Counted from the first letter of the stretch, positions 1 through 6,131 are shown. The stretch: 6,131 nt of DNA from Candidatus Cloacimonadota bacterium (GCA_018654125.1 JABIME010000237.1:1-6131); one strand, 5' to 3'. A program made the numbers and translations. Notes: a model not told the origin generated them from the sequence alone.

Positions 1-488
1 AACAAGTATCTTTCTTTTTCATGAGAAGTTACAACTTCATCATCAAATTTATTTAAAATTGAAATAACCTCATCTTGTGTCTTACAATCTAGAAGTGCTT
101 CTCTGAATTTTTTCTTTTTTAAAAGTCTATTTGATTGAGCTAACAGCTGCAGGTATTCTTTGTTCTGGTTTTCTGTACAACCAAAGAAAAAGATAATCTT
201 TGCAGGACCCATCTCTTCATGCTTGTAATCTATACCATTTGCAATAATTATAATGGACATAAACAATTTTTCGACTGAATTGCTACGAGCATGAGGAAGT
301 GCAATTCCCGGAATAAGTTCTGTATTTGCCATCTCTTCTCTGGTATTCAAAGCTTTTAAGAATTGCTTCTGATTGATAATATAATCATGGTTATAAACAT
401 GTGTTGCCATAGCTTCGAACAACTCTTTTTTATTGCTGATCTCCGGATTTATAATGATCAAATTCTTATCAATAATATTTTTCCACAT
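1..488 (-). CDS. PTS EIIA-like protein (fructose/nitrogen type), 3' end beyond window
   Basis: The first 162 residues are visible, starting MWKNIIDKNLIIINPE. The fold-defining motif GIALPHAR lies at residues 61-68, with His66 at the position phosphorylated in the EIIA-Fru/EIIA-Ntr (PTS_EIIA type 2) family. The later stretch MGPAKIIFFF (93-102) followed by a helical YLQLLAQSNRLL segment also fits this family. These proteins take phosphate from HPr/NPr and either pass it to a sugar EIIB or act as cytoplasmic regulators. No EIIB or EIIC gene is visible, and the gene follows a cation antiporter by 41 bases, so a regulatory role is more likely than sugar uptake; this is inference. The ATG is backed by a strong Shine-Dalgarno sequence. 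A single EIIA domain is about 150 residues, and the frame is still open at residue 162, so a short tail or an extra domain follows outside the window. The family is fairly certain, the function is not. Confidence 0.87.
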   Translation of the reverse strand, partial: MWKNIIDKNLIIINPEISNKKELFEAMATHVYNHDYIINQKQFLKALNTREEMANTELIPGIALPHARSNSVEKLFMSIIIIANGIDYKHEEMGPAKIIFFFGCTENQNKEYLQLLAQSNRLLKKKKFREALLDCKTQDEVISILNKFDDEVVTSHEKERYL

Positions 489-494
489 AATTTT

Positions 495-503
495 ACTCCC
501 CTC
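495..503 (-). promoter_or_regulatory. Strong ribosome binding site of the EIIA-like gene
   Basis: Read on the minus strand the site is GAGGGGAGT, ending six bases before the ATG at 488. It is the best Shine-Dalgarno match in the minus block. It fixes the start of the EIIA-like gene and suggests independent initiation rather than coupling to the antiporter 41 bases upstream. Confidence 0.7.
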
Positions 504-529
504 TTAAAAAACAATAGAAATATCTTCAT

Positions 530-1693
530 TTAAAATGAACTCTTTTGTAATTTCACAAATCCAAACTTTAGTAATAGTGGTGTTAACAACGCACTAACAA
601 TAACTAACAAAATGGTTGCCGAAAGTATATCTGTAGATATCACACCCTTTGCCAGAGCCATATTTGCAACTATTAGTGCCACTTCACCCCGCGGGATCAT
701 TCCAGTTCCAATACGAAAAGAACGGACAGCATCAAACTTAGTTAATCTTGCACCTATACCGCTACCGATCATTTTCCCAAATATTGCAAAAAGAATAAAT
801 AGGATTAGAAATATTGGTGCGGCTTCGATTTCAAATAGATTAAATTGCAAACCGATACTTACGAAAAAAACATCGACAAAAAATGATTTCCCGATATCTG
901 TAATACCCATATGTACTGCATGTTTATGATGTGTTTGTCCCAGGAATAGACCGGCAAAATATGCACCTGTTATAGCTGCAAGTCCTGCCATTTCGGCTAA
1001 CCATGAATAAAGTAATACAACCGCTATTGCTAACGAGATTACCACATTATCCAGTAAAATTTTCTTCAGGTTCAAGAAGAACGGTTGAAGGATGAATATT
1101 CCAATTAGAAATGCTACAACAAAAAAGCCAATTATTTTGATGATAGAAATCGTAAAATTGGGTCCGGATTCTCCTGCACCGGAGGTTAAACCAAAAATAA
1201 AAGTAAGAAGTAGAATTCCAACAATATCATCAATTATGGCAGAGTTAACAATGCATCGCCCCTCAATTCCTTTAAGTTTTCCAAGATCCAAAAGTGTCAT
1301 CACGCTCACACTTACGCTGGTGGCAGTAAATATCACACCAACTATCAATGCTTGTGAAATATTATGGGTTACAAAATAGATGAGCAGAAATCCCAAAGAA
1401 AATGGTAATAATATACCACCTAGTGCAGGTAATAGTGCTTGTTTAGAATCTTGTTTGATCTGCTTGATATTAGTTTCTAAACCTGCTTCAAAAAGTAAGA
1501 ACAGAACGCCCACTTTTGCTATCCAGTTTATTACTTCATCCGGTTCTATAAAATGAAATATCGTAGGACCCAAAATTATACCAAGAAGCAACATGCCAAC
1601 TACAGGAGGTTGTTTCAGTTTTCTTGCAACAGCACCAAGTATTTTAGAGAAAAATATGATGATCGCTAAATGAAGAAGTATATGATTTTCCAT
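530..1693 (-). CDS. CPA2-family Na+/H+ (cation/proton) antiporter, NapA/GerN type
   Basis: A 387-residue, very hydrophobic inner-membrane protein with about 12-13 predicted helices, probably exchanging Na+ (or K+) for H+ in pH and ion homeostasis. Family hallmarks are visible: PPVVGMLLLGIILGP in the first helices (29-43), the FLLFEAGLETN segment (65-75), the paired acidic residues Asp155-Asp156 in NSAIIDDIVGILLL (the ion/proton site of CPA2 antiporters), ITGAYFAGLFLG (241-252), and the late-helix motif GMIPRGEVALIVA (331-343). The length matches stand-alone NapA/GerN proteins. The cytoplasmic TrkA-N/RCK domain of KefB/KefC is absent, so control must come from elsewhere; the adjacent EIIA-like protein is a candidate. 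The start codon overlaps the mltG stop by one base (TAATG) and has no clear Shine-Dalgarno sequence, suggesting translational coupling. Ion specificity cannot be read from sequence. Confidence 0.95.
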   Translation of the reverse strand: MENHILLHLAIIIFFSKILGAVARKLKQPPVVGMLLLGIILGPTIFHFIEPDEVINWIAKVGVLFLLFEAGLETNIKQIKQDSKQALLPALGGILLPFSLGFLLIYFVTHNISQALIVGVIFTATSVSVSVMTLLDLGKLKGIEGRCIVNSAIIDDIVGILLLTFIFGLTSGAGESGPNFTISIIKIIGFFVVAFLIGIFILQPFFLNLKKILLDNVVISLAIAVVLLYSWLAEMAGLAAITGAYFAGLFLGQTHHKHAVHMGITDIGKSFFVDVFFVSIGLQFNLFEIEAAPIFLILFILFAIFGKMIGSGIGARLTKFDAVRSFRIGTGMIPRGEVALIVANMALAKGVISTDILSATILLVIVSALLTPLLLKFGFVKLQKSSF

Positions 1694-2679
1694 TATTTAT
1701 CTAAATTATTTTGCTGATCTAGATGTTGCTGATATGTTTGGTTAAATTCATGTCTTCCACTACCGTTAGCAAAGAAAAAGAAATAATCTGTTTCCGCAGG
1801 CTCGAGTACAGCTTGTATTGCACTCTTAGCTGGACTGCAAATTGGAGCTGGTGGTAAACCATAATTTTTGTATGTATTAAAAGGTGAATCAACTTCAAGA
1901 TCACGATAATATATTTTCTTACGTATTTTACCTTTTAATTCAAGAGCATATGCAACTGTTGGATCTGCTTGCAACTTATAGTTATATTTTATCCTATTTA
2001 GATATACACTGGCGATCTTTGGCTGTTCATCTCTAAATCTTGCTTCACGCTCCACAATAGATGCAAGCACAAGTATTTCGTAAAAACTTAAGCCTTTGTT
2101 TGGAACAAAATCGAAGTTTTGGGTTTGCGAGAAAAATTCTTGCACTAGTTTTTTTATAATATATTTTTCGCTCACTTCATATGGGAAATGATATGTTTCC
2201 GGGTAGAGAAATCCTTCTAGAGAAGGAATAGGAAAGCCTGTTAATTCTCTTGCAAACAGAGAATCATTACATAGAGTCACAAATTTATTTTGATCTACAA
2301 AACCGTATTGGGAAAGAACTTTGGCTGTTTTGGTTATAGTTAACCCTTCTGGAATGGTAACCTTACGAAGAACCACCTTACCCTGCTCTAGAACCTTAAC
2401 GATTTCTGGAATTGATAACTCCCCGGCAAAGTGATATTTTCCAAAACTTAGAGTCTTATCTATATCAAATAATTTTACATACAGATAGAAAATTTCCTCA
2501 CTACGAATTATGCTCTTTTCATAAAGTTTTTCTGCAATATCTTTTGCTGATTCACCTTTAGGAATATCTATTATAACTTCATTGATCTGTTTAGGTAGTA
2601 ATACAAGAGTTGTTGTATATATTGCTACAAATATCGTAAGGATAGCAAAAATAATAAATACTTTGCTGACCTTCTTCAT
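1693..2679 (-). CDS. mltG: Endolytic murein transglycosylase MltG (YceG-like)
   Basis: A 328-residue single-pass inner-membrane enzyme. In characterised bacteria MltG cuts nascent glycan strands in peptidoglycan and so limits or releases chains during synthesis. A short basic N-terminus precedes a membrane anchor at about residues 7-29. A LysM-like subdomain follows (VIIDIPKGESAKDIAEKL, 35-52). The catalytic YceG domain carries SLEGFLYPETY (153-163), ASIVEREA (206-213) with the catalytic Glu expected at 210 or 212, LQADPTVAYAL (236-246), SPFNTYKNYGLPPAPI (265-280) and the C-terminal GRHEFNQTYQQH (308-319). Length is normal and no key motif is missing. The start overlaps the ruvX stop as ATGA and has the Shine-Dalgarno GGAAG (plus-strand 2687-2691) seven bases upstream. 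The ruvX-mltG adjacency is also seen in Bacillota (B. subtilis yrrK-yrrL), which supports both calls. Confidence 0.96.
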   Translation of the reverse strand: MKKVSKVFIIFAILTIFVAIYTTTLVLLPKQINEVIIDIPKGESAKDIAEKLYEKSIIRSEEIFYLYVKLFDIDKTLSFGKYHFAGELSIPEIVKVLEQGKVVLRKVTIPEGLTITKTAKVLSQYGFVDQNKFVTLCNDSLFARELTGFPIPSLEGFLYPETYHFPYEVSEKYIIKKLVQEFFSQTQNFDFVPNKGLSFYEILVLASIVEREARFRDEQPKIASVYLNRIKYNYKLQADPTVAYALELKGKIRKKIYYRDLEVDSPFNTYKNYGLPPAPICSPAKSAIQAVLEPAETDYFFFFANGSGRHEFNQTYQQHLDQQNNLDK

Positions 2680-3089
2680 ACTTGTTCTTCCATATAACTT
2701 TTTAATATAATTGATGCTGCCACCTTATCTACAACTTTTCTGCTTTCAGCAATTGTATAGCCCATTTGTTTAAGCTCTTCATTTGCTTCTACAGATGTAT
2801 ATCTTTCATCCCAGAATATCACAGGAACATCAACCTTGCTCTTTAATATCTCTGCAAATTCTCGAACTTCTATAGTTTTTTTTGTGTCTTCACCAGAAAG
2901 ATTTTGAGGTAAACCCAAAATAATCTTTCCCACTTCTTTACTTTTTACTATTTTATTAATCTCAGAAAATGTGTCTCCGTTATTTCCAATTACTTTTAAT
3001 GGTTGTGAGATTATTTGTAACGGATCGCTCAAAGCTAATCCGATTCTTACTTCACCATAATCTATACCCATCAATCTAAAAAACGCCAT
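2676..3089 (-). CDS. ruvX: RuvX/YqgF family Holliday-junction-resolvase-fold nuclease
   Basis: About 137 residues, a normal length for this family. RuvX/YqgF is an RNase H-like nuclease, known as a putative Holliday junction resolvase and, in E. coli, linked to 5' end processing of pre-16S rRNA. Numbering from the ATG at 3089, the motifs are GIDYGEVRIGLALSD (8-22, with catalytic Asp10), GLPQNLSGED (59-68), WDERYTSVEAN (93-103) and VVDKVAASIIL (119-129), which supplies the late Asp121. All expected acidic residues are present, so it should be active. The frame can be extended to a TTG at 3098 (three more codons), but ATG is preferred; neither has a clear Shine-Dalgarno sequence. A third candidate, the ATG at 3071, would leave only a few residues before the first catalytic strand. 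The 3' end overlaps mltG by four bases. Confidence 0.95.
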   Translation of the reverse strand: MAFFRLMGIDYGEVRIGLALSDPLQIISQPLKVIGNNGDTFSEINKIVKSKEVGKIILGLPQNLSGEDTKKTIEVREFAEILKSKVDVPVIFWDERYTSVEANEELKQMGYTIAESRKVVDKVAASIILKSYMEEQV

Positions 3090-3134
3090 AATATACAATT
3101 ACACTGTAAACAAAGTAGACAAAATTAGTTACTT

Positions 3135-3150
3135 TGAGAATGTGTTCTCA
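3135..3150. other. Perfect 6-bp inverted repeat between the small gene and ruvX
   Basis: TGAGAA-TGTG-TTCTCA forms a perfect 6-bp stem with a four-base loop, six bases past the stop of the small upstream gene and 45 bases before the ruvX ATG. On the minus strand no T-run follows, so it is not a standard intrinsic terminator. It could be an mRNA 3'-end-stabilising hairpin, an operator, or chance. Confidence 0.35.
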
Positions 3151-3155
3151 TTTCC

Positions 3156-3479
3156 TCATGCTTTTGCTTCACTTTTTGCCTTACCCTGAAGCTTTTCAAT
3201 TTTCTCTTTTTTTAATAATATCTCTTTTTCATGGACCGATATTTCATCAATTATTTTAATGATCTCTGGAAATTTTGAAAATTCTTTTATGTTTGAAGTA
3301 ACAAATTCACCTATATCTGTTTTATTATCTCTTATTTGTCCTCTTATATTGCTCATTTGTATCTTCAATACAGAAATTTTACCAATCTCTTCCACTTTTT
3401 GAAAGACCCTTAATAATGCTGTTTTTGTCTCTTTTTTTACATCTTCAAAAAAAGATTTGTTCTCCAATTTTCCCTCCAT
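3156..3479 (-). CDS. Small charged, probably coiled-coil protein of unknown function
   Basis: A 107-residue protein rich in Lys, Glu and Ile, with no signal peptide, membrane segment, cysteine or known catalytic motif. It looks almost wholly helical. Residues about 9-45 (FFEDVKKETKTALLRVFQKVEE and onward) form one amphipathic helix, a middle part (46-66) contains IRGQIRDNKTDIGEFV, and 80-104 has heptad-like spacing (EISVHEKEILLKKEKIEKL). The layout resembles small coiled-coil proteins annotated as hypothetical in many uncultured bacteria; I do not recognise a named family. The ATG at 3479 lacks a good Shine-Dalgarno sequence. The first codons themselves contain GGAGGG, so a TTG four codons in (3467) is an alternative start. 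It lies 66 bases upstream of ruvX on the same strand and may head the operon. Codon use resembles its neighbours, so it is probably a real gene. Confidence 0.72.
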   Translation of the reverse strand: MEGKLENKSFFEDVKKETKTALLRVFQKVEEIGKISVLKIQMSNIRGQIRDNKTDIGEFVTSNIKEFSKFPEIIKIIDEISVHEKEILLKKEKIEKLQGKAKSEAKA

Positions 3480-3608
3480 TCGAGTCTTGAATTTCCAAAT
3501 TATAGATTTTTTGTCAAATTTTAAATATATATCAAAAAGGTTATAATTAAAATAATAAGAATAATTAATCTTTTTTTTATGTAATTGGTTTCAATATTGC
3601 TTCATTTT

Positions 3609-3627
3609 ATTATAAATAAATTATAAT
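3609..3627. repeat. AT-only inverted repeat just upstream of the protease ribosome binding site
   Basis: ATTATAA-ATAAA-TTATAAT is a perfect inverted repeat with 7-bp arms and a 5-base spacer, ending one base before the AGGGAG Shine-Dalgarno. It may be an operator, a weak 5' leader hairpin, or a by-product of base composition. Confidence 0.3.
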
Positions 3628-3628
3628 C

Positions 3629-3634
3629 AGGGAG
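3629..3634 (+). promoter_or_regulatory. Ribosome binding site of the C25 protease gene
   Basis: AGGGAG lies seven bases before the ATG at 3642, an ideal spacing. It fixes the start directly ahead of a typical signal peptide. Confidence 0.75.
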
Positions 3635-3641
3635 ATTAAAA

Positions 3642-6131
3642 ATGAAGAAAAATTTATTAGTATTTATGTTTGTTTTAATGGGAATTGCATTATTTGCAAA
3701 TATTAATTCAATCAATTTATCATCTTCACGTACACAATTAGAGCTTCTTAGAAGCAATGATAATGGCTTGCAGATGAATTTGAACATGGACGAAATATCA
3801 TCTTTTGACGTAACAACTGATGAGGGTATTTTTTCGCAAATCAGTATCCAAGGCTTTACTCATTCAAGCAATATTGGAGCACCAAAACTTCCAATAATTA
3901 GAAAGATCATTTCCGTTCCTTATGGAGCTGAAGTATCTGTACAAGCTTTAAATTATGAAACTGAACTTATTAAACTGCAAGATTTTGGAATTAATAGCCA
4001 ACTTATGCCAGCTCAGTTACCTATTCCAAAAAGTGCAGATCCATCTGAAGCAGTTTTCAGTTTCAAACAAGAATCTTATTCTAAAGATCAATTTATTTCA
4101 AATGAACTTGTTTCTGCACAAGAACTTGGTATAATGCATGGTGTAAGGCTATTTGTTGTAGAGATAGCTCCAGTTCAATATAATCCGGTAGAAGGAACTA
4201 TTTTAGTTTGTAATAATATTGATGTTAAAGTAGACTTTATTGGTGGAGATCATGCAAAAACTCAGTTAGAAAGAGCCAGAACTCGATCACCATATTTCGA
4301 AGCTACTTATGCTAACAATATTATGAATTATTCTCCAGCTATTAGTAGGGATCAAATAACACAGTACCCTATAAAATACGTAGTCCTGTCCGATCCAATG
4401 TTTGAAGCACAACTTCAACCTTTTATAGAGTGGAAAACAGAAAAAGGATTTGATGTAATAGAAGCATATACTAGTGACCCAAATGTTGGGAACACAATGA
4501 GCTCTATAAAGAGTTATTTACAAGGTCTTTATGATGCAGGAACACCTGAAGATCCTGCACCATCATTTGTACTTTTTGTCGGTGATGTTGCTCAAATTCC
4601 AGCTTGGGCAGGTAGTACAGGTGGTCATATAACAGACTTAAATTATGTTAAATTAGACGGAAACGATTTTGTAGCAGATATGTATTATGGACGTTTTTCT
4701 GCAAATAACACTGCTGAATTACAACCACAAATAGATAAAACATTAGAATATGAAAAATTGGAAATGCCTGACACAAGTTACCTTGAAGAAGTTGTAATGA
4801 TAGCTGGAATGGATGGAAACTTTGGAGCAACCCATGGGAATGGACAGATAAATTATGGAACAGAGAATTATTTTAATGCTGCTCATGGGATTGTATCACA
4901 TACATATCTGTATCCACAATCAGGTAGTAATTCTTCAAATATTGTTCAAAATGTTAGTGATGGTGTTGGTTATATTAATTATACAGCTCATGGCTGGGAT
5001 CAAGGATGGGCTGATCCAGAATTTACCATTCCAGACATTAATGGTCTACAGAATGAGCACAAATATGGTCTTGCAGTAGGAAATTGTTGCCTGACGAATA
5101 AATTCGAAGTATTAAACTGCTTTGGAGAGGCTTGGCTTCGAGCAGAAGATAGAGGTGCAATTGGTTATATTGGTGGTACGAACAGCACTTACTGGGATGA
5201 AGATTTCTGGTGGGGAGTTGGTGCCGGCGCGCCTTCTGCGAACCCAACCTACGCAGCTACCGGCTTAGGTGTTTATGATGGTCTATTTCATGATCATGGA
5301 GAAGATTTTAGTGACTGGTATACAACTACAGCTGGCATGATCTTTAATGGTAACCTTGCCGTAACAGAAGGAAATGGATCAATTAATTATTATTGGGAAA
5401 TCTATTCAATTATGGGTGATCCTTCTTTAACACCATATCTTGGAATTCCTCAAGTAAATACTGCTACTTATCCTGATGTAATTTTCCTTGGATTAGATAA
5501 TATTCAAATTACAGCAGAGCCATTTTCATACGTTTCTTTAACTATGGATGGTATTATTCATGGAAATGCTCTAATTGATGAAACCGGTATGATTAGTTTT
5601 GATTTTGATACATTTGCTGCACCTGGAATTGCTAAACTTGTTATTACAAGACAAAATTGTGAACCGATTATAGCTGATATTGAAGTAATCCCTAGTGGAG
5701 GTCCTTATGTGATCGTTAGCTCTTATGAAGTACAAGATGATAACAATAATATTCCAGAATTTAATGAAACTATTACTTTAAATGTTACTTTTGAAAACGT
5801 TGGAATAGATGAAGCAACAAATGTAAGTGCGATCATCTCAACTAACGATGATTTTGCAACAATAACTTCTGCAAATTCACCAATAGGCAATATTTCTGCT
5901 GGATCATCTATAACTATTAATGATGCTTTTGAGATTGAAGTTGCCAATAATATTCCAGATCAACATCAAATTTTGTTTGATATAGAAATGATTGGGCAAT
6001 CAACCTGGAATTCAAATATTTTCATCACCTTCAATGCACCATTGTTTGAAGCAGGATTTATGACAATAGCCGATTCAGGTGGAGATGGTGTTCTTGATCC
6101 TGGTGAAACCGCAACACTTTCGATTCCAATT
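3642..6131 (+). CDS. Secreted gingipain-like cysteine protease (peptidase family C25), 3' end beyond window
   Basis: The frame is open for 830 codons to the window edge. Residues 1-19 are a signal peptide (MKKNLLVFMFVLMGIALFA), probably cleaved after Ala19. Residues about 55-235 look like a C25 propeptide (for example GAPKLPIIRKIISVPYGAEV), which in gingipains keeps the enzyme latent. The catalytic domain runs from about 242 (YPIKYVVLSDPMFEAQLQPF) to about 600. It contains FVLFVGDVAQIP, the His motif YTAHGW (His450), GNCCLTNKF (Cys482-Cys483), FGEAWL, GAIGYIGGTN and the closing MGDPSLTPYLG (591-601). His450 and Cys483 are 33 residues apart, as for His211/Cys244 of RgpB, and Phe488 stands at Cys+5 as in gingipains. 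Asp391 is a candidate third residue. An Ig-like domain (about 604-683) and CARDB-like repeats follow. It should act outside the cell or on its surface; cleavage specificity cannot be told. The unseen C-terminus could carry a type IX secretion signal. Confidence 0.93.
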   Translation, partial: MKKNLLVFMFVLMGIALFANINSINLSSSRTQLELLRSNDNGLQMNLNMDEISSFDVTTDEGIFSQISIQGFTHSSNIGAPKLPIIRKIISVPYGAEVSVQALNYETELIKLQDFGINSQLMPAQLPIPKSADPSEAVFSFKQESYSKDQFISNELVSAQELGIMHGVRLFVVEIAPVQYNPVEGTILVCNNIDVKVDFIGGDHAKTQLERARTRSPYFEATYANNIMNYSPAISRDQITQYPIKYVVLSDPMFEAQLQPFIEWKTEKGFDVIEAYTSDPNVGNTMSSIKSYLQGLYDAGTPEDPAPSFVLFVGDVAQIPAWAGSTGGHITDLNYVKLDGNDFVADMYYGRFSANNTAELQPQIDKTLEYEKLEMPDTSYLEEVVMIAGMDGNFGATHGNGQINYGTENYFNAAHGIVSHTYLYPQSGSNSSNIVQNVSDGVGYINYTAHGWDQGWADPEFTIPDINGLQNEHKYGLAVGNCCLTNKFEVLNCFGEAWLRAEDRGAIGYIGGTNSTYWDEDFWWGVGAGAPSANPTYAATGLGVYDGLFHDHGEDFSDWYTTTAGMIFNGNLAVTEGNGSINYYWEIYSIMGDPSLTPYLGIPQVNTATYPDVIFLGLDNIQITAEPFSYVSLTMDGIIHGNALIDETGMISFDFDTFAAPGIAKLVITRQNCEPIIADIEVIPSGGPYVIVSSYEVQDDNNNIPEFNETITLNVTFENVGIDEATNVSAIISTNDDFATITSANSPIGNISAGSSITINDAFEIEVANNIPDQHQILFDIEMIGQSTWNSNIFITFNAPLFEAGFMTIADSGGDGVLDPGETATLSIPI
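5703..6131 (+). repeat. CARDB-like beta-sandwich repeats in the protease tail, second copy incomplete
   Basis: After the Ig-like domain, residues 688 onward form a beta-rich module beginning YEVQDDNNNIPEFNETITL and continuing through FENVGIDEATNVSAII. A second module starts near residue 803 with ADSGGDGVLDPGETATLSIPI and is cut by the window edge. Glu709 and Glu822 align with a period of about 113 residues. The acidic D-x-G-G-D-G-x-L-D-P-G-E pattern resembles calcium-binding loops common at the start of CARDB/Ig-like repeats in secreted bacterial proteins. These modules probably act as spacers or binding domains. Similarity between the copies is at the motif level only; no DNA-level repeat is evident. 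Confidence 0.55.

Larger units (their letters stand above)
3480..3641. promoter_or_regulatory. AT-rich divergent intergenic region with promoters for both blocks
   Basis: This 162-base gap separates the divergent starts at 3479 (minus) and 3642 (plus), so it should hold promoters for both directions. On the minus strand a TATAAT (plus-strand 3499-3504) lies about 20 bases before the small gene. A TTGACA (3512-3517) is present but only seven bases from that box, too close to pair with it. On the plus strand TATAAA (3611-3616) with TTGGTT (3585-3590) is a weak pair with a 20-base spacer. In DNA this AT-rich such boxes arise by chance, so individual assignments are uncertain. No coding region is supported here. 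Confidence 0.4.

Noticed and set aside
525..539. TTCATTT-A-AAATGAA palindrome at the end of the antiporter gene as a terminator
   Set aside because: The one-base centre and AT-only arms make a poor hairpin, no T-run follows, and the next gene begins 41 bases on.
612..1379. Two plus-strand open frames opposite the antiporter
   Set aside because: They are antisense shadows of a gene with strong family motifs; their translations are low in structure and match nothing recognisable.
1719..1904. A 61-codon minus-strand frame inside mltG
   Set aside because: It is out of frame with conserved MltG motifs and is a shadow.
3571..3578. Run of eight T as an intrinsic terminator
   Set aside because: No stem-loop precedes it on the plus strand and it lies in a divergent promoter region where no transcript should end.
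3622..3627. TATAAT as the -10 box of the protease promoter
   Set aside because: Transcription would begin inside or after the Shine-Dalgarno AGGGAG, leaving no usable ribosome binding site.
3602..3787. Minus-strand frame opposite the start of the protease gene
   Set aside because: It covers the intergenic region and signal peptide in antisense, and the plus-strand gene has a clear ribosome binding site and signal peptide.
4648..5247. Short frames on both strands inside the protease gene
   Set aside because: They overlap the conserved C25 catalytic domain in other frames and show no domain of their own.
5723..5947. Minus-strand 74-codon frame opposite the CARDB-like repeat
   Set aside because: The plus-strand reading continues a coherent secreted beta-rich domain; the antisense translation has no recognisable features.

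Overview
The window is about 6.1 kb of AT-rich bacterial DNA with six protein genes in two divergent blocks. Five genes lie on the minus strand (positions 1-3479), packed like an operon. One long gene on the plus strand (3642 to the right edge) encodes a secreted gingipain-like protease. No RNA genes, insertion sequences, CRISPR arrays or phage genes were seen.

Minus block, in transcription order: a small charged, probably coiled-coil protein of unknown function (3479-3156); RuvX/YqgF, a Holliday-junction-resolvase-fold nuclease (3089-2676); the endolytic murein transglycosylase MltG (2679-1693); a NapA/GerN-type CPA2 Na+/H+ antiporter (1693-530); and a PTS EIIA-like protein with its phospho-acceptor histidine motif intact (488 to the left edge, incomplete). 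RuvX and MltG overlap by four bases (ATGA), MltG and the antiporter overlap by one (TAATG), and the EIIA-like gene follows after 41 bases. This points to one transcript combining housekeeping functions (RNA/DNA processing, cell-wall glycan chain control) with ion homeostasis. The EIIA-like protein is a plausible regulator of the antiporter beside it, but that is inference.

Plus block: a 162-base AT-rich divergent intergenic region with a good ribosome binding site leads into a C25-family peptidase gene. It has a signal peptide, a C25-type propeptide, a catalytic domain with His450 and Cys483 at the same 33-residue spacing as in gingipains, an Ig-like domain, and one complete plus one incomplete CARDB-like beta-sandwich repeat. 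It is still open at the window edge (830 codons seen), so its C-terminus and any sorting or anchoring signal are not visible.

Taxonomy is inference. AT-rich coding, a Gram-negative-style signal peptide, a C25 protease with C-terminal Ig/CARDB repeats, and the ruvX-mltG pairing would suit an uncultured lineage of the Fibrobacterota-Chlorobiota-Bacteroidota (FCB) group, with Candidatus Cloacimonadota my best guess. No rRNA or other marker in the window confirms this. Nothing here is clearly a new multi-gene system. The points most worth a second look are the antiporter-EIIA pairing, the Cys-Cys active site and modular tail of the protease, and a short GC-rich patch inside the otherwise AT-rich protease gene.
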